NCBI RefSeq assembly: GCF_002356295.1
Contig: NZ_AP018042.1
Location: 3,318,361-3,382,360 of the forward strand
Origin: Labilibaculum antarcticum
Lineage (GTDB): Bacteria > Bacteroidota > Bacteroidia > Bacteroidales > Marinifilaceae
Direction of reading: 5' to 3'
DNA: 64,000 nt
Below are positions 26,021 to 35,980 of this stretch, piece after piece. Positions within the stretch are counted from its first letter, which is position 1. Every line of letters begins with the position of its first letter. A program made the translations under genes and the position numbers. The notes beneath the pieces were generated by a model that was not told the DNA's origin, made no database searches, and saw only the letters and a list, made by a program, of their open reading frames with translations.

Positions 26021-26899
26021 ATGAGTTATAAGGAATCTTTTCTGTCTTATTTACAGTTTGAAAAACGATATTCGGTACACACAATTCTATCTTACGATTG
26101 TGATTTAACTCAATTTTTTGATTTTATGTCGAAAATTGAAGTTGAGGAGATCATAGATGTGAATTTTAAGAATGTGCGGAAGTGGATCGTTTTTTTAATG
26201 AATGAAGGTAACTCTTCACGAACAGTAAATCGGAAATTGTCTACTTTGAAATCCTTTTTTAAATTCTTGTTGCGAGAATCTGTTATCGAAACCAATCCTA
26301 TGGATCGGGTTGTTGGGCCAAGGCAAGGAAAGAAACTTCCAGGTTTTGTCGCTGAGCATGCAATGCAGTTGTTGCGAGAAGTTGATTTTGGAGAAGGATT
26401 TGAAGGGGTTAGAGATAGATTGGTTGTGGAAATGTTTTATCAAACTGGCATGCGTTTGTCAGAATTGATGAATCTTAGAATGACTAGTTTTGATCGGCAA
26501 ACTTCTTTGGTGAAGGTTTTAGGTAAACGAAATAAGGAAAGAATCATTCCGGTAAGCAAAAGTCTAGAAAAACTTCTTGATGAGTATCTTGAAGTTAAAA
26601 ATGGAACTTTTGATGAGAGGAGTGGTTTTCTTTTTGTAACTAAAAAGGGGGTGCCTGTATACGAAAAGTTGTTGTATCGAATAGTGACAAAGCATTTGTC
26701 CAAGATTACAACACTTGCCAAGCGAAGTCCACATGTATTGCGACATACGTTCGCAACACATTTGTTGAATAACGGGGCCGAATTGAATGCGGTTAAAGAA
26801 TTGTTGGGTCATTCCAATCTTTCTGCGACGCAAATTTATACTCATACTACATTCGAGCGTTTAAATAAAGTATATAAACAAGCTCATCCAAGAGCATAA
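26021..26899 (+). CDS. xerC: tyrosine recombinase, XerC/XerD type
   Basis: This 292-residue protein has an N-terminal SAM-like core-binding domain (about 1-85, FLSYLQFEKRYSVHTILSY) and a catalytic domain. The catalytic residues are all present: Arg in QTGMRLSEL, Lys in LGKRNKER, His-x-x-Arg in HVLRHTFATHLL, His in LLGHSNL and Tyr in ATQIYTH. Such enzymes resolve chromosome dimers at dif. The conserved position between rpsU and raiA, with no sign of a mobile element, argues for the housekeeping Xer rather than an integrase. XerC versus XerD cannot be settled by eye. Confidence 0.92.
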   Translation: MSYKESFLSYLQFEKRYSVHTILSYDCDLTQFFDFMSKIEVEEIIDVNFKNVRKWIVFLMNEGNSSRTVNRKLSTLKSFFKFLLRESVIETNPMDRVVGPRQGKKLPGFVAEHAMQLLREVDFGEGFEGVRDRLVVEMFYQTGMRLSELMNLRMTSFDRQTSLVKVLGKRNKERIIPVSKSLEKLLDEYLEVKNGTFDERSGFLFVTKKGVPVYEKLLYRIVTKHLSKITTLAKRSPHVLRHTFATHLLNNGAELNAVKELLGHSNLSATQIYTHTTFERLNKVYKQAHPRA

Positions 26900-26904
26900 A
26901 ATGT

Positions 26905-26910
26905 GGAGGT
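26905..26910 (+). promoter_or_regulatory. strong Shine-Dalgarno sequence that fixes the raiA start
   Basis: GGAGGT lies 7 bases before the ATG at 26918. Such a strong site is unusual among the genes in this window, most of which lack one, and it favours the ATG at 26918 over the in-frame GTG at 26903. Confidence 0.6.
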
Positions 26911-26917
26911 AAATTGT

Positions 26918-27214
26918 ATGATAAATATTCAATCAATCGGTTTTGTTGCAGATGTTAAGCTTGAAACTTTTATTCAGAGTAAATTGGATAAGTTATTGAA
27001 ACTTGATGATGATGTTGTTGGAGTGGAGGTTTTTCTTCGTTTGGAGAAATCTGCTATAATGGAAAATAAAATGGTGGAAATTATTTTAGATTTAAAAGGT
27101 GCTGATTTGTTTGCAAAAAAACAAAGTCAAAGCTTTGAAGAGTCTACTGATATGGTAATTGAAGCTCTTCGTCGTCAGCTTGTAAAACACAAAGAAAAAC
27201 TTCGCGCAAAATAA
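26918..27214 (+). CDS. raiA: ribosome hibernation promoting factor / RaiA family
   Basis: From the ATG at 26918 this is a 98-residue short-form hibernation factor. It shows the N-terminal strand INIQSIGFVADVKLETFIQ, a KLDKLLKLDDDVVGVEVFL segment, and a C-terminal helix (DMVIEALRRQLVKHKEKLR) rich in basic residues for binding in the mRNA/tRNA channel of the 30S subunit. It should shut down ribosomes in stationary phase. It lies 18 bases after xerC. Its stop codon is inside a 9-base inverted repeat (27212-27220 and 27226-27234) that may end the transcript weakly. Confidence 0.9.
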   Translation: MINIQSIGFVADVKLETFIQSKLDKLLKLDDDVVGVEVFLRLEKSAIMENKMVEIILDLKGADLFAKKQSQSFEESTDMVIEALRRQLVKHKEKLRAK

Positions 27215-27236
27215 TCGTAAAAAACTTACGATTAGC

Positions 27237-27267
27237 TTGTGATAAATTTAAAATATCTTTACATTTG
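27237..27267 (+). promoter_or_regulatory. promoter of the tRNA-tuf operon
   Basis: TTG (27237-27239), a 20-base spacer and TACATTTG (27260-27267) match both Bacteroidota promoter elements. The predicted start near 27274 is about 46 bases before the first tRNA, so it probably drives the tRNA cluster and tuf. Confidence 0.7.
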
Positions 27268-27319
27268 CAAACCATTTTTAGGGAAAAGTATGCCCTGTTA
27301 AATAGATAGTTTGTAAGTT

Positions 27320-27393
27320 GCCGATATAGCTCAGTTGGTCAGAGCAGCTGATTTGTAATCAGCAGGTCGTGGGTTCGAATCCCTCTATCGGCT
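27320..27393 (+). tRNA. tRNA-Thr (anticodon TGT)
   Basis: The acceptor arms gccgata and tatcggc pair, followed by discriminator T. The anticodon loop TTTGTAA gives TGT, reading ACA. The T-arm contains GGTTCGAAT. CCA is not encoded. Confidence 0.96.
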
Positions 27394-27412
27394 CGGTAAT
27401 TTATTTTTTTTT

Positions 27413-27494
27413 GGGGAGATACCAAAGTGGCCAACTGGGACGGACTGTAACTCCGTTGACTTCGTCTTCGCAGGTTCGAATCCTGCTCTCCCCA
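27413..27494 (+). tRNA. tRNA-Tyr (anticodon GTA)
   Basis: The acceptor arms ggggaga and tctcccc pair, with discriminator A. The loop CTGTAAC gives anticodon GTA. A long variable arm (about 27455-27470) makes it 82 bases, as expected for bacterial tRNA-Tyr. Confidence 0.96.
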
Positions 27495-27534
27495 CAATTA
27501 TAAAAGAGAAGAAGTCTTTGTGTTTCTTTTTTTT

Positions 27535-27607
27535 GCGGGAATAGCTCAGTTGATAGAGCATCAGCCTTCCAAGCTGAGGGTCGCGAGTTTGAGTCTCGTT
27601 TCCCGCT
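27535..27607 (+). tRNA. tRNA-Gly (anticodon TCC)
   Basis: The acceptor arms gcgggaa and ttcccgc pair, with discriminator T. The anticodon stem tcagc/gctga encloses CTTCCAA, giving TCC. The T-loop region reads GTTTGAGT, a small variation from GTTCGA. Confidence 0.95.
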
Positions 27608-27622
27608 CACATTTTTGTAATT

Positions 27623-27694
27623 GCCGTTGTAGCTCAGGGGTAGAGCGCTTCCTTGGTAAGGAAGAGGTCATGAGTTCAATTCTCATCAATGGCT
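27623..27694 (+). tRNA. tRNA-Thr (anticodon GGT)
   Basis: The acceptor arms gccgttg and caatggc pair (one G-T), with discriminator T. The stem cttcc/ggaag encloses TTGGTAA, giving GGT, which reads ACC and ACU. It is the last tRNA before tuf. Confidence 0.95.
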
Positions 27695-27752
27695 CAGAAA
27701 TATATTGTATTGTTTTTAAATTGTTGTCTAATTTTAATTAACTTTTTGAGTT

Positions 27753-28940
27753 ATGGCTAAAGAACATTTTGATAGGTCAAAACCACACGTAAATATTGGT
27801 ACTATCGGTCACGTAGATCACGGTAAAACTACCTTAACTGCTGCGATCACAACTGTGTTAGCAAAAAAAGGTTTTTGCGAGATAAAATCTTTTGATTCTA
27901 TCGATAATGCACCTGAAGAAAAAGAAAGAGGTATTACTATTAATACTGCTCACGTTGAATATTCAACTGAGAATCGTCATTACGCTCACGTTGACTGTCC
28001 TGGTCACGCGGATTACGTAAAGAACATGGTAACTGGTGCTGCTCAGATGGATGGTGCTATTTTGGTTTGTGCTGCAACTGATGGTCCTATGCCTCAAACT
28101 CGTGAGCACATCTTGTTGGCTCGTCAGGTAAACGTACCTAAAATGGTTGTTTTCTTGAACAAAGTTGACATGGTTGACGATGAAGAGATGCTTGAGTTAG
28201 TAGAGATGGAAGTTCGTGAGCTTTTAGATTTTTACGATTTTGATGGAGATAATACTCCTATCATCGCTGGATCTGCTCTAGGTGGATTGAATGGTGAGCC
28301 AGAGTGGGAAGATAAAATTCTTGAGCTTATGGCTGCTGTTGATTCTTGGATTCCACTTCCTCCACGTGATGTAGATAAGCCTTTCTTGATGCCAGTTGAA
28401 GATGTATTCTCTATCACAGGTCGTGGTACAGTTGCAACAGGACGTATCGAAACAGGTATCGTTAAAACAGGTGAAGAGCTTCAAATTATTGGTTTGGGTG
28501 CTGAAGGAATGAAAACAGTTTGTACTGGTGTTGAGATGTTTCGTAAGATTTTAGACGAAGGTCGTGCCGGTGATAATGTTGGAATGTTATTAAGAGGTAT
28601 TGATAAATCAGCTATTAAGCGTGGTATGGTTATCTGTCACCCTAAAACAATCACTCCTCATACAAAGATTAAAGCTGAGATTTATGTGTTGAAGAAAGAA
28701 GAAGGCGGTCGTCATACTCCTTTTCACAACAGATATCGTCCTCAATTCTATATCAGAACACTTGATGTAACTGGTGAGATCACTCTTCCAGAAGGAGTAG
28801 AAATGGTAATGCCAGGTGATAACGTAACAATTAACGTTGAGTTAATCACTCCAGTTGCTTGTTCTATAGGTTTACGTTTTGCTATGCGTGAAGGTGGTAG
28901 AACAGTAGGTGCTGGTCAGATTACTGAAATTGTTGAGTAA
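27753..28940 (+). CDS. tuf: translation elongation factor Tu
   Basis: This 395-residue GTPase delivers aminoacyl-tRNA to the ribosome. The GTP-binding motifs are intact: GHVDHGKTT (P-loop), [11 protein letters not shown] (switch I), DCPGHADYV (switch II) and NKVDMVDD. Domains 2 and 3 follow, with the C-terminal [16 protein letters not shown] signature. Codon use is strongly biased, as expected for a highly expressed gene. It sits in the conserved tRNA-tuf-tRNA-Trp-secE-nusG arrangement. Confidence 0.99.
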   Translation: MAKEHFDRSKPHVNIGTIGHVDHGKTTLTAAITTVLAKKGFCEIKSFDSIDNAPEEKERGITINTAHVEYSTENRHYAHVDCPGHADYVKNMVTGAAQMDGAILVCAATDGPMPQTREHILLARQVNVPKMVVFLNKVDMVDDEEMLELVEMEVRELLDFYDFDGDNTPIIAGSALGGLNGEPEWEDKILELMAAVDSWIPLPPRDVDKPFLMPVEDVFSITGRGTVATGRIETGIVKTGEELQIIGLGAEGMKTVCTGVEMFRKILDEGRAGDNVGMLLRGIDKSAIKRGMVICHPKTITPHTKIKAEIYVLKKEEGGRHTPFHNRYRPQFYIRTLDVTGEITLPEGVEMVMPGDNVTINVELITPVACSIGLRFAMREGGRTVGAGQITEIVE

Positions 28941-28954
28941 TTAAAATATATAGG

Positions 28955-28982
28955 GATTGATCTGGTTTTGTCCGGATCAATC
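28955..28982 (+). promoter_or_regulatory. hairpin between tuf and tRNA-Trp
   Basis: gattgatctgg pairs with ccggatcaatc (11 pairs, one G-T) around TTTTGT. Only TTAATATA follows rather than a clear T-run, so it may be a weak terminator or a processing site that separates the tuf mRNA from tRNA-Trp and secE. Confidence 0.5.
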
Positions 28983-28991
28983 TTAATATAG

Positions 28992-29064
28992 ACGGGTGTA
29001 GCTCAGCTGGTAGAGCACTGGTCTCCAAAACCAGGTGTCGGGAGTTCGAGTCTCTCCACCCGTG
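28992..29064 (+). tRNA. tRNA-Trp (anticodon CCA)
   Basis: The acceptor arms acgggtg and cacccgt pair, with discriminator G, the identity base for tRNA-Trp. The stem ctggt/accag encloses CTCCAAA, giving CCA. It lies between tuf and secE, as in many Bacteroidota. Confidence 0.97.
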
Positions 29065-29082
29065 CAAAGACAAACAAGCCTT

Positions 29083-29274
29083 ATGAAACTAAAAATTTAT
29101 TTTGAAGAAGTTTATAAAGAACTAGTTCAGAAAGTATCTTGGCCATCATGGTCTGAACTTCAGAGTAGTGCGATCGTTGTAATGGTTGCTTCCGCTATTA
29201 TTGCAACAGCGATTTTCGCTATGGACTTTGGGTTCAGAAATTTGATGGATGTTATATACAGTATGTTTTACTAA
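29083..29274 (+). CDS. secE: protein translocase subunit SecE
   Basis: This 63-residue protein has the conserved amphipathic segment YFEEVYKELVQKVSWPSWSEL followed by one membrane helix (about 26-48). This is the single-helix SecE that clamps SecY in the inner membrane. The ATG at 29083 was chosen because the frame upstream runs into tRNA-Trp. nusG follows after 14 bases, which is the universal secE-nusG pair. Confidence 0.96.
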   Translation: MKLKIYFEEVYKELVQKVSWPSWSELQSSAIVVMVASAIIATAIFAMDFGFRNLMDVIYSMFY

Positions 29275-29288
29275 TTCCTGAAAGAAAC

Positions 29289-29837
29289 ATGGTTGAAATT
29301 GATAGAAAATGGTATGTTCTTAGGACTGTCGGAGGAAAAGAGAAGAAAGTCAAAGAATATATTGATAGTGAAATTTCTAATCTAGGTCTGCAGGAGTATG
29401 TATCACAGGTTCTAATTCCTACCGAAAGAGTATTTCAAGTACGTAACGGTAAGAAGATTAGCAAGGAAAGAATTTTCTTACCTGGCTATATTCTTATTGA
29501 AGTAGCGCTCGTTGGTGAAATTCCTCACATCCTTCGTGGTATCACGAATGTGATTGGCTTCCTGGGGGATACTAAAGGCGGCGCTCCAACACCAATGCGA
29601 ATGTCAGAAGTGAATCGTATTCTTGGAAAGGTCGATGAATTATCTAATAAAGATGAGGAAATTAATATTCCTTATTTTGTTGGAGAAATGATTAAGGTAA
29701 CGGATGGACCGTTTAATGGTTTTACCGGCGTGATTGAAGAGGTTAATCCTGAGAAGAAGAAACTAAAAGTTATGGTTAAAATCTTCGGAAGAAAGACACC
29801 TCTTGAGTTAAGTTTCATGCAAGTAGAAAAAGAATAA
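29289..29837 (+). CDS. nusG: transcription termination/antitermination factor NusG
   Basis: This 182-residue protein has the N-terminal NGN domain ([19 protein letters not shown] at the start, then [15 protein letters not shown]) that binds the beta' clamp helices. It also has a C-terminal KOW domain ([19 protein letters not shown]). It couples RNA polymerase to Rho or to the ribosome. It is followed after 23 bases by rplK, in the standard order. Confidence 0.97.
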   Translation: MVEIDRKWYVLRTVGGKEKKVKEYIDSEISNLGLQEYVSQVLIPTERVFQVRNGKKISKERIFLPGYILIEVALVGEIPHILRGITNVIGFLGDTKGGAPTPMRMSEVNRILGKVDELSNKDEEINIPYFVGEMIKVTDGPFNGFTGVIEEVNPEKKKLKVMVKIFGRKTPLELSFMQVEKE

Positions 29838-29860
29838 TTAAATCCTTAGAAAAGAAAGCT

Positions 29861-30304
29861 ATGGCTAAAGAAGTTGCAGGATTAATAAAATTGCAGATCA
29901 AAGGTGGTGCTGCAAATCCTTCACCCCCAGTAGGACCGGCGTTAGGTGCTAAAGGGGTTAATATTATGGATTTTTGTAAACAATTCAACGCAAGAACACA
30001 AGATCAAGCTGGGAAAATAATTCCTGTCGTGATCACAGTTTATTCTGATAGTTCTTTCGAATTTATTACAAAAACTCCTCCCGTTGCTGTTCAAATTCTA
30101 GAAGCTGCTAAATTAAAATCAGGATCTGCTGAACCAAATCGTGTTAAGGTTGGTTCTATTTCTTGGGATCAAGTTCGCTTGATCGCAGAAGGAAAGATGA
30201 AAGATTTGAATGCTTTTAAAATTGAAAGCGCCATGAGTATGGTGGCTGGAACAGCGAGAAGTATGGGTGTCACTATTAGTGGTGATAGTCCTCTTAATCA
30301 ATAA
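29861..30304 (+). CDS. rplK: 50S ribosomal protein L11
   Basis: This 147-residue protein matches uL11: [20 protein letters not shown], then [16 protein letters not shown], and the RNA-binding C-terminal domain ([27 protein letters not shown]). It sits at the GTPase-associated centre of 23S rRNA, and the N-terminal proline-rich linker is intact. It is part of the rplK-rplA-rplJ-rplL operon behind nusG. Confidence 0.98.
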   Translation: MAKEVAGLIKLQIKGGAANPSPPVGPALGAKGVNIMDFCKQFNARTQDQAGKIIPVVITVYSDSSFEFITKTPPVAVQILEAAKLKSGSAEPNRVKVGSISWDQVRLIAEGKMKDLNAFKIESAMSMVAGTARSMGVTISGDSPLNQ

Positions 30305-30324
30305 CAATAAATACTGCAAGTAAA

Positions 30325-31020
30325 ATGGGTAAACTAACAAAAAATAGTAAGTTAGCTTCAGCGAAAGTGGAGACTGGTAAGCTATATTCTATCGACGAGG
30401 CAGCAAAATTGGTTAAGGAGATTACTTTCACCAAATTTGACGCTTCATTTGATATGGATGTTCGCTTAGGAGTTGACCCAAGAAAAGCTAACCAAATGGT
30501 ACGTGGAGTTGTTACTCTTCCTCATGGTACTGGTAAAGATGTTCGTGTTTTAGTTCTTTGTACTCCTGATAAGGAAGAAGAAGCTAAAGCTGCAGGTGCT
30601 GACTTTGTTGGCCTTGACGAGTATGTTGCCAAGATCAAAGGAGGATGGACTGACGTTGATGTTATCATCACCATGCCTACCGTTATGGCAAAAGTTGGAG
30701 CATTAGGACGAGTTTTAGGACCACGTGGTTTAATGCCAAATCCTAAATCGGGTACTGTTACAATGGATATTGCTAAGGCTGTAGCCGAAGTGAAAGCTGG
30801 AAAGATTGATTTTAAGGTCGATAAATATGGTATCATTCACTCTTCAATTGGAAAAGTATCTTTCGATGTAGAAAAAATTCAGGATAATGCTAAAGAATTT
30901 TTTGGTATTATCAATAAATTGAAACCTTCTTCAGCAAAAGGAACCTATGTTAAGAGTGTGTACCTGTCAAGTACAATGAGCGCTGGTATCCAAGTGGATG
31001 TCAAGTCATTACTTGACTAA
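30325..31020 (+). CDS. rplA: 50S ribosomal protein L1
   Basis: This 231-residue protein matches uL1, with [50 protein letters not shown] and [16 protein letters not shown]. It forms the L1 stalk that guides the exiting tRNA. In many bacteria it also represses its own operon. It begins 20 bases after rplK. Confidence 0.98.
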   Translation: MGKLTKNSKLASAKVETGKLYSIDEAAKLVKEITFTKFDASFDMDVRLGVDPRKANQMVRGVVTLPHGTGKDVRVLVLCTPDKEEEAKAAGADFVGLDEYVAKIKGGWTDVDVIITMPTVMAKVGALGRVLGPRGLMPNPKSGTVTMDIAKAVAEVKAGKIDFKVDKYGIIHSSIGKVSFDVEKIQDNAKEFFGIINKLKPSSAKGTYVKSVYLSSTMSAGIQVDVKSLLD

Positions 31021-31050
31021 TTTTAATTATTAATCAAGACCTTAGTAATC

Positions 31051-31569
31051 ATGAAAAGGGAACAAAAAATTCAGATTATTGATAGCTTGACGGAGGAAAT
31101 CAACGCTTCAAATCATTTATATCTTACTGACATCTCAGACATGAGTGCAGACAAAACATCTACTCTTCGTAGAGTGTGTTTTGAAAAAGACGTAAAATTG
31201 ATTGTTGTGAAGAATACACTTCTTCGAATTGCTTTGGAAAAAGCAGAGGGTGATTTTGAAGGTTTAAATGTAGCACTTAAGGGATCTACTTCTCTTATGC
31301 TATCGGAAACTGGAAATTCCCCTGCAAAGCTTATCAAAGAGTTCCGTAAGGGACATGATAAACCTATCCTGAAAGCGGCTTTTGTTGAACAATCGCTTTA
31401 TATTGGAGACAATGAGCTAGATGCTCTTTGTTCAATCAAATCTAAAGAAGAACTTATTGGTGATATTGTTGCTGCGCTTCAATCTCCAATCAAGAATGTT
31501 ATTTCTTCCTTGGAATCAGGAAAGAATATCATAGCTGGTGTTGTAAAGACACTTTCAGAAAAAGAGTAA
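31051..31569 (+). CDS. rplJ: 50S ribosomal protein L10
   Basis: This 172-residue protein matches uL10: YLTDISDMSADKTSTLRR, the LIVVKNTLLRIALE strand, and a C-terminal helix (about 140-172) that carries L7/L12 dimers. It forms the base of the stalk that recruits translation factors. The gap to rplA is 30 bases, too short for a long autoregulatory leader of the E. coli type. Confidence 0.97.
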   Translation: MKREQKIQIIDSLTEEINASNHLYLTDISDMSADKTSTLRRVCFEKDVKLIVVKNTLLRIALEKAEGDFEGLNVALKGSTSLMLSETGNSPAKLIKEFRKGHDKPILKAAFVEQSLYIGDNELDALCSIKSKEELIGDIVAALQSPIKNVISSLESGKNIIAGVVKTLSEKE

Positions 31570-31606
31570 TATATTTAGTAAATTAAATTTTAAAAACTGA
31601 CGGAAA

Positions 31607-31978
31607 ATGGCAGATTTAAAAAAGTTTGCAGAAGAATTAGTTAATTTGACTGTTAAGGAAGTAAGTGAGTTAGCTACTATTTTGAAAGACGAGTATGGTA
31701 TTGAGCCAGCAGCTGCGGCTGTTGTAGCTGGTCCTGCAGCAGCAGGTGCTGAGGCGGCTGCAGAGCAAACTGAATTCGATGTGATTCTTGTAGCTGCAGG
31801 TGGTTCTAAACTAGCTGTTGTGAAATTGGTTAAGGAATTAACTGGTCTTGGATTGAAGGAAGCTAAGGCTGTAGTTGATGCTGCACCAGCTCCATTAAAA
31901 GAAAAAGTTTCTAAGGAAGAAGCTGAAGCACTTAAAGCACAATTAGAAGAAGCTGGAGCTGAAGTTGAACTTAAATAG
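31607..31978 (+). CDS. rplL: 50S ribosomal protein L7/L12
   Basis: This 123-residue protein has an N-terminal dimerisation domain (about 1-35), an Ala-rich hinge ([20 protein letters not shown], about 36-56) and the globular C-terminal domain with [20 protein letters not shown] and [18 protein letters not shown]. It is the multi-copy stalk protein that stimulates factor GTPases. It is followed by an attenuator-type hairpin before rpoB. Confidence 0.98.
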   Translation: MADLKKFAEELVNLTVKEVSELATILKDEYGIEPAAAAVVAGPAAAGAEAAAEQTEFDVILVAAGGSKLAVVKLVKELTGLGLKEAKAVVDAAPAPLKEKVSKEEAEALKAQLEEAGAEVELK

Positions 31979-32009
31979 AAGCGCTAAAACCTATATATAG
32001 GGTTATTTT

Positions 32010-32046
32010 GGTTTAGAGTTCCTAACCGGGACTCTAAGCCTTTTTG
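32010..32046 (+). terminator. attenuator/partial terminator between rplL and rpoB
   Basis: ggtttagagt pairs with actctaagcc around an 11-base loop (some further pairing possible), followed by TTTTT. The structure is a proper intrinsic terminator, 32 bases after rplL. rpoB follows with the same orientation and no obvious new promoter, so partial read-through, as known for the E. coli rplL-rpoB gap, is the simplest reading. Confidence 0.75.
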
Positions 32047-32084
32047 TTGTTTATTATCGTTTAGGTTCAATTAATTTTAAGTAA

Positions 32085-35000
32085 ATGTCTTCAAATACAA
32101 TTAGTCAAAGAATTAGTTTTACTTCAAATAAAAATCAGTTTCTATATCCTGATTTTTTGGAAGTACAATTGAAATCTTTTCAAGACTTTTTTCAGCTGGA
32201 AACTACCCCGGAGAAAAGAACGAACGAAGGATTATTTAAAGTATTTAGTGAGAATTTTCCAATTACTGATACTAGAAATAATTTCGTGTTGGAGTTTCTC
32301 GACTATTTTGTTGATCCACCCCGCTACGCTATTGAAGAATGTATCGAACGAGGCTTAACTTATAGTGTTCCACTAAAAGCAAAGCTAAAACTTTACTGTA
32401 CTGATCCGGAACATGAGGATTTTGATACTGTTATTCAGGATGTATATCTTGGAACAGTTCCTTACATGACTGAAAAAGGTACTTTCGTAGTAAACGGAGC
32501 AGAACGTGTTATTGTTTCTCAGCTTCACCGTTCACCAGGCGTGTTCTTTGGACAAAGTGTACACGCTAATGGAACCAAATTATATTCCGCCAGAATTATT
32601 CCATTTAAAGGTTCTTGGATTGAGTTCGCAACAGACATCAACAATGTTATGTTTGCGTACATTGATCGTAAGAAAAAACTTCCAGTTACTACATTGCTAC
32701 GTGCAATTGGTTACGAAAGTGATAAGGATATTTTAGAGATTTTCGATCTGGCTGATGAGATTAAGGTTTCAAAAACCGGACTCAAAAAAGTTGTAGGTCG
32801 CAAGCTTGCTGCTCGTGTTCTTAAGTCTTGGGTTGAAGACTTTGTGGATGAAGATACAGGAGAGGTAGTATCTATTGAACGTAATGAGGTTATTATTGAT
32901 CGTGAGACAATACTTGAACCAGAACATATAGAAGAAATTCTTGAGTCAGGGGCAAAAACTATATTATTGCATAAAGAAGAGCAAAATCAAGCTGATTATG
33001 CAATTATTTATAATACTTTGCAGAAAGATCCTTGTAACTCTGAAAAAGAGGCAGTTCTTCACATTTATCGTCAGTTAAGAAATTCTGAGCCACCAGATGA
33101 GGCTACAGCTCGAGACGTAATCGATAAATTATTTTTCTCGGATAAACGTTACGATTTAGGTGATGTTGGTCGATATCGTATTAACAAGAAGTTAGGCTTA
33201 AATACAGCTAACGATACTAAGGTATTGACAAAAGAAGATATTATTGAAATTATCAAGTATCTTATAAAATTATTGAATGCACGTACTGATGTTGATGATA
33301 TTGATCACCTTAGTAATCGTCGTGTTCGTACCGTTGGAGAACAACTACACACTCAATTTGGTGTTGGTTTAGCTCGTATGGCTCGTACTATTCGTGAAAG
33401 AATGAATGTTCGAGACAATGAGGTTTTTACTCCAATTGACTTGATTAATTCAAAAACACTTTCTTCTGTTATTAATTCCTTCTTTGGAACTAATGCACTA
33501 TCTCAATTTATGGATCAAACGAATCCTCTTGCTGAGATAACACACAAAAGAAGAATGTCAGCACTTGGGCCTGGTGGTCTGTCTCGTGAAAGAGCAGGTT
33601 TTGAGGTTCGAGATGTTCACTATACACATTATGGACGATTATGTCCTATCGAAACTCCAGAGGGACCAAATATTGGTTTGATATCTTCTCTTTGTGTTTA
33701 CGCAAAGATTAATAACCTTGGATTTATCGAAACTCCATATCGTAGAGTTACTAATGGTATAGTTGATTTATCTAACGAAGGAGTTAAGTATTTGTCTGCT
33801 GAAGAGGAGGAAGGGTTAATTATTGCACAAGCAAATGCACCTGTTAACGAAGATGGATCTTTTGTAAATACAAAAGCAAAATCTCGTATGGATGGTGATT
33901 TCCCTTTTACGGAAGTGGAGAAGTTGAATTTGATGGACGTAGCTCCTAATCAAATTGCATCTATTGCAGCTTCGTTGATTCCTTTCCTTGAACATGATGA
34001 TGCTAACCGTGCTTTGATGGGTTCGAATATGATGCGTCAGGCAGTACCAGTTATTAGTCCTGAATCACCGATTGTTGGAACAGGTTTGGAGTCTAATCTT
34101 GTAAGAGATTCAAGAACTCAGATTTGTGCCGAAGGTGAAGGTGTAATCGAATTTGTTGATGCAACAAAGATCGTGATTGATTATGAGCGTTCTGAGCATG
34201 AGGTATTTATTAGTTTCGAGGGGAATAGTAAAACTTATTTACTACCTAAATACGGCAAAACTAACCAAGGGACTACGATGGACCTTAAACCGATTGTTTC
34301 AAAAGGTGAAAGAGTTACTAAAGGTCAAATTCTTACAGATGGATATGCTACTCAATTAGGAGAACTTGCTCTTGGTCGTAACCTTAAGGTTGCATTTATG
34401 CCTTGGAAAGGTTACAATTATGAGGATGCAATTGTTATTTCGGAGCGTATTGTTAAGGATGATGTCTTTACTTCGGTTCACGTTGATGAGTACTCACTGG
34501 AAGTGCGCGATACAAAACGTGGTATGGAGGAATTAACATCTGATATTCCTAACGTTAGTGAAGAGGCAACAAGAAATCTGGATGAGAATGGATTGATTCG
34601 TATTGGTGCTATTGTTGAACCTGGTGATATCCTAATTGGTAAGATTACCCCTAAAGGTGAATCTGATCCTTCTCCGGAAGAAAAATTACTTCGTGCTATT
34701 TTTGGTGATAAAGCGGGTGATGTAAAAGATGCTTCATTGAAAGCTTCTCCTTCATTGCGTGGTGTTATTATCAACAAGAAGTTATTCTCTCGTTCAATGC
34801 GCGATCGTAAGTCGAAGCAATCTGACAAGCCATTAATCCTCAAATTGGACGAAGAGCTCGAGCATCAGAGATTTGAATTAAGGAATATAGTGATTGATAA
34901 ATTATTCGTTCTTGTAAATGGAAAAACTTCTCAAGGTGTTAAGGATTACTTAAGTGTAGATGTTATTACCAAGGGAGTTAAATTTACTCAAAAACTTTTA

Positions 35001-35897
35001 GCGGAAATAAACTTTTTGGAGATTAATCCTAATAAGTGGACTACCGATAAAGATAAGAACGAGACAATTAATAAATTACTGCACAATTACATCCTCAAGT
35101 ACAAAGAACTTGAAGGTGCTAACAAGCGTAAGAAATATAATGTTACCATTGGAGATGAAATGCCAGCAGGTATTATTCAAATGGCCAAAGTTTATGTGGC
35201 TAAGAAGCGTAAGCTTCAAATTGGTGATAAAATGGCAGGTCGACATGGTAATAAAGGTATTGTATCACGTGTAGTACGTGAAGAAGATATGCCATTCCTT
35301 GAAGACGGAACTACAGTAGATATTTGTTTGAATCCACTTGGTGTGCCATCACGTATGAACCTTGGACAGGTATTTGAAACTGTACTAGGTTGGGCAGGAA
35401 AAGAACTTGGATTGAAATTTGCGACACCTATCTTTGACGGTGCATCTCTTGATGAGATCACTGAATATACAGATAGAGCTGGAGTACCAGCCTTTGGTAA
35501 AGCTTATTTACATGATGGTGGAACTGGACTTAGATTTGATCAGCCAGCAACAGTAGGTATTATTTACATGCTGAAACTGGGTCACATGGTTGATGATAAA
35601 ATGCACGCACGTTCTATTGGACCCTATTCATTGATTACTCAGCAACCTCTAGGAGGTAAAGCACAGTTTGGTGGTCAGCGTTTTGGAGAGATGGAGGTTT
35701 GGGCACTTGAGGCCTTTGGTGCAGCTCATATCTTACAGGAAATCCTAACCGTTAAATCGGATGATGTAGTGGGTAGAGCGAAAGCCTACGAAGCTATTGT
35801 TAAGGGTGATCCAATGCCTAGTCCTGGAATACCAGAATCTCTTAATGTATTATTACATGAACTAAGAGGTTTAGGGTTGAGCGTTAAATTAGTATAA
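32085..35897 (+). CDS. rpoB: DNA-directed RNA polymerase subunit beta
   Basis: This 1270-residue protein is the complete beta subunit. Landmarks are RSPGVFFG, the rifampicin-region segment [20 protein letters not shown] with [20 protein letters not shown], the KGYNYEDAI motif, [15 protein letters not shown] near 1050, and the C-terminal [20 protein letters not shown]. The rifampicin pocket reads SQFMDQ...[13 protein letters not shown], which is wild-type-like. It pairs with rpoC downstream across an 83-base spacer that contains a hairpin. Confidence 0.99.
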   Translation: MSSNTISQRISFTSNKNQFLYPDFLEVQLKSFQDFFQLETTPEKRTNEGLFKVFSENFPITDTRNNFVLEFLDYFVDPPRYAIEECIERGLTYSVPLKAKLKLYCTDPEHEDFDTVIQDVYLGTVPYMTEKGTFVVNGAERVIVSQLHRSPGVFFGQSVHANGTKLYSARIIPFKGSWIEFATDINNVMFAYIDRKKKLPVTTLLRAIGYESDKDILEIFDLADEIKVSKTGLKKVVGRKLAARVLKSWVEDFVDEDTGEVVSIERNEVIIDRETILEPEHIEEILESGAKTILLHKEEQNQADYAIIYNTLQKDPCNSEKEAVLHIYRQLRNSEPPDEATARDVIDKLFFSDKRYDLGDVGRYRINKKLGLNTANDTKVLTKEDIIEIIKYLIKLLNARTDVDDIDHLSNRRVRTVGEQLHTQFGVGLARMARTIRERMNVRDNEVFTPIDLINSKTLSSVINSFFGTNALSQFMDQTNPLAEITHKRRMSALGPGGLSRERAGFEVRDVHYTHYGRLCPIETPEGPNIGLISSLCVYAKINNLGFIETPYRRVTNGIVDLSNEGVKYLSAEEEEGLIIAQANAPVNEDGSFVNTKAKSRMDGDFPFTEVEKLNLMDVAPNQIASIAASLIPFLEHDDANRALMGSNMMRQAVPVISPESPIVGTGLESNLVRDSRTQICAEGEGVIEFVDATKIVIDYERSEHEVFISFEGNSKTYLLPKYGKTNQGTTMDLKPIVSKGERVTKGQILTDGYATQLGELALGRNLKVAFMPWKGYNYEDAIVISERIVKDDVFTSVHVDEYSLEVRDTKRGMEELTSDIPNVSEEATRNLDENGLIRIGAIVEPGDILIGKITPKGESDPSPEEKLLRAIFGDKAGDVKDASLKASPSLRGVIINKKLFSRSMRDRKSKQSDKPLILKLDEELEHQRFELRNIVIDKLFVLVNGKTSQGVKDYLSVDVITKGVKFTQKLLAEINFLEINPNKWTTDKDKNETINKLLHNYILKYKELEGANKRKKYNVTIGDEMPAGIIQMAKVYVAKKRKLQIGDKMAGRHGNKGIVSRVVREEDMPFLEDGTTVDICLNPLGVPSRMNLGQVFETVLGWAGKELGLKFATPIFDGASLDEITEYTDRAGVPAFGKAYLHDGGTGLRFDQPATVGIIYMLKLGHMVDDKMHARSIGPYSLITQQPLGGKAQFGGQRFGEMEVWALEAFGAAHILQEILTVKSDDVVGRAKAYEAIVKGDPMPSPGIPESLNVLLHELRGLGLSVKLV

Positions 35898-35910
35898 GCC
35901 TTTTTATAAA

Positions 35911-35939
35911 GCGAATGTTGGGATTTTCCCCGCATTCGC
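35911..35939 (+). promoter_or_regulatory. intercistronic hairpin between rpoB and rpoC
   Basis: gcgaatg (35911-35917) pairs with cattcgc (35933-35939), with extra GGG/CCC pairing inside. No T-run follows, so it is more likely an RNA-processing or stabilising stem than a terminator. Confidence 0.5.
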
Positions 35940-35980
35940 CTTGCTTGAAACAAAATTGTTAATTTCCTAATTTTCAACAT

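Noticed and set aside
26021-26899. Tyrosine recombinase considered as a phage or island integrase
   Set aside because: It sits in the conserved rpsU-xerC-raiA order, no phage or conjugation genes or attachment-site duplications of the tRNAs are seen, and the protein has housekeeping Xer length.
26903-26917. Upstream GTG start for raiA
   Set aside because: A GGAGGT ribosome-binding site lies within those codons and fits the ATG at 26918, which also gives the normal family start.
27212-27234. 9-base inverted repeat at the raiA stop as a strong terminator
   Set aside because: The stem is good, but no T-run follows on the plus strand, so at most it is a weak or Rho-linked end.
29035-29082. Upstream start for secE
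   Set aside because: The extension lies inside tRNA-Trp, and the SecE family sequence begins at the ATG at 29083.
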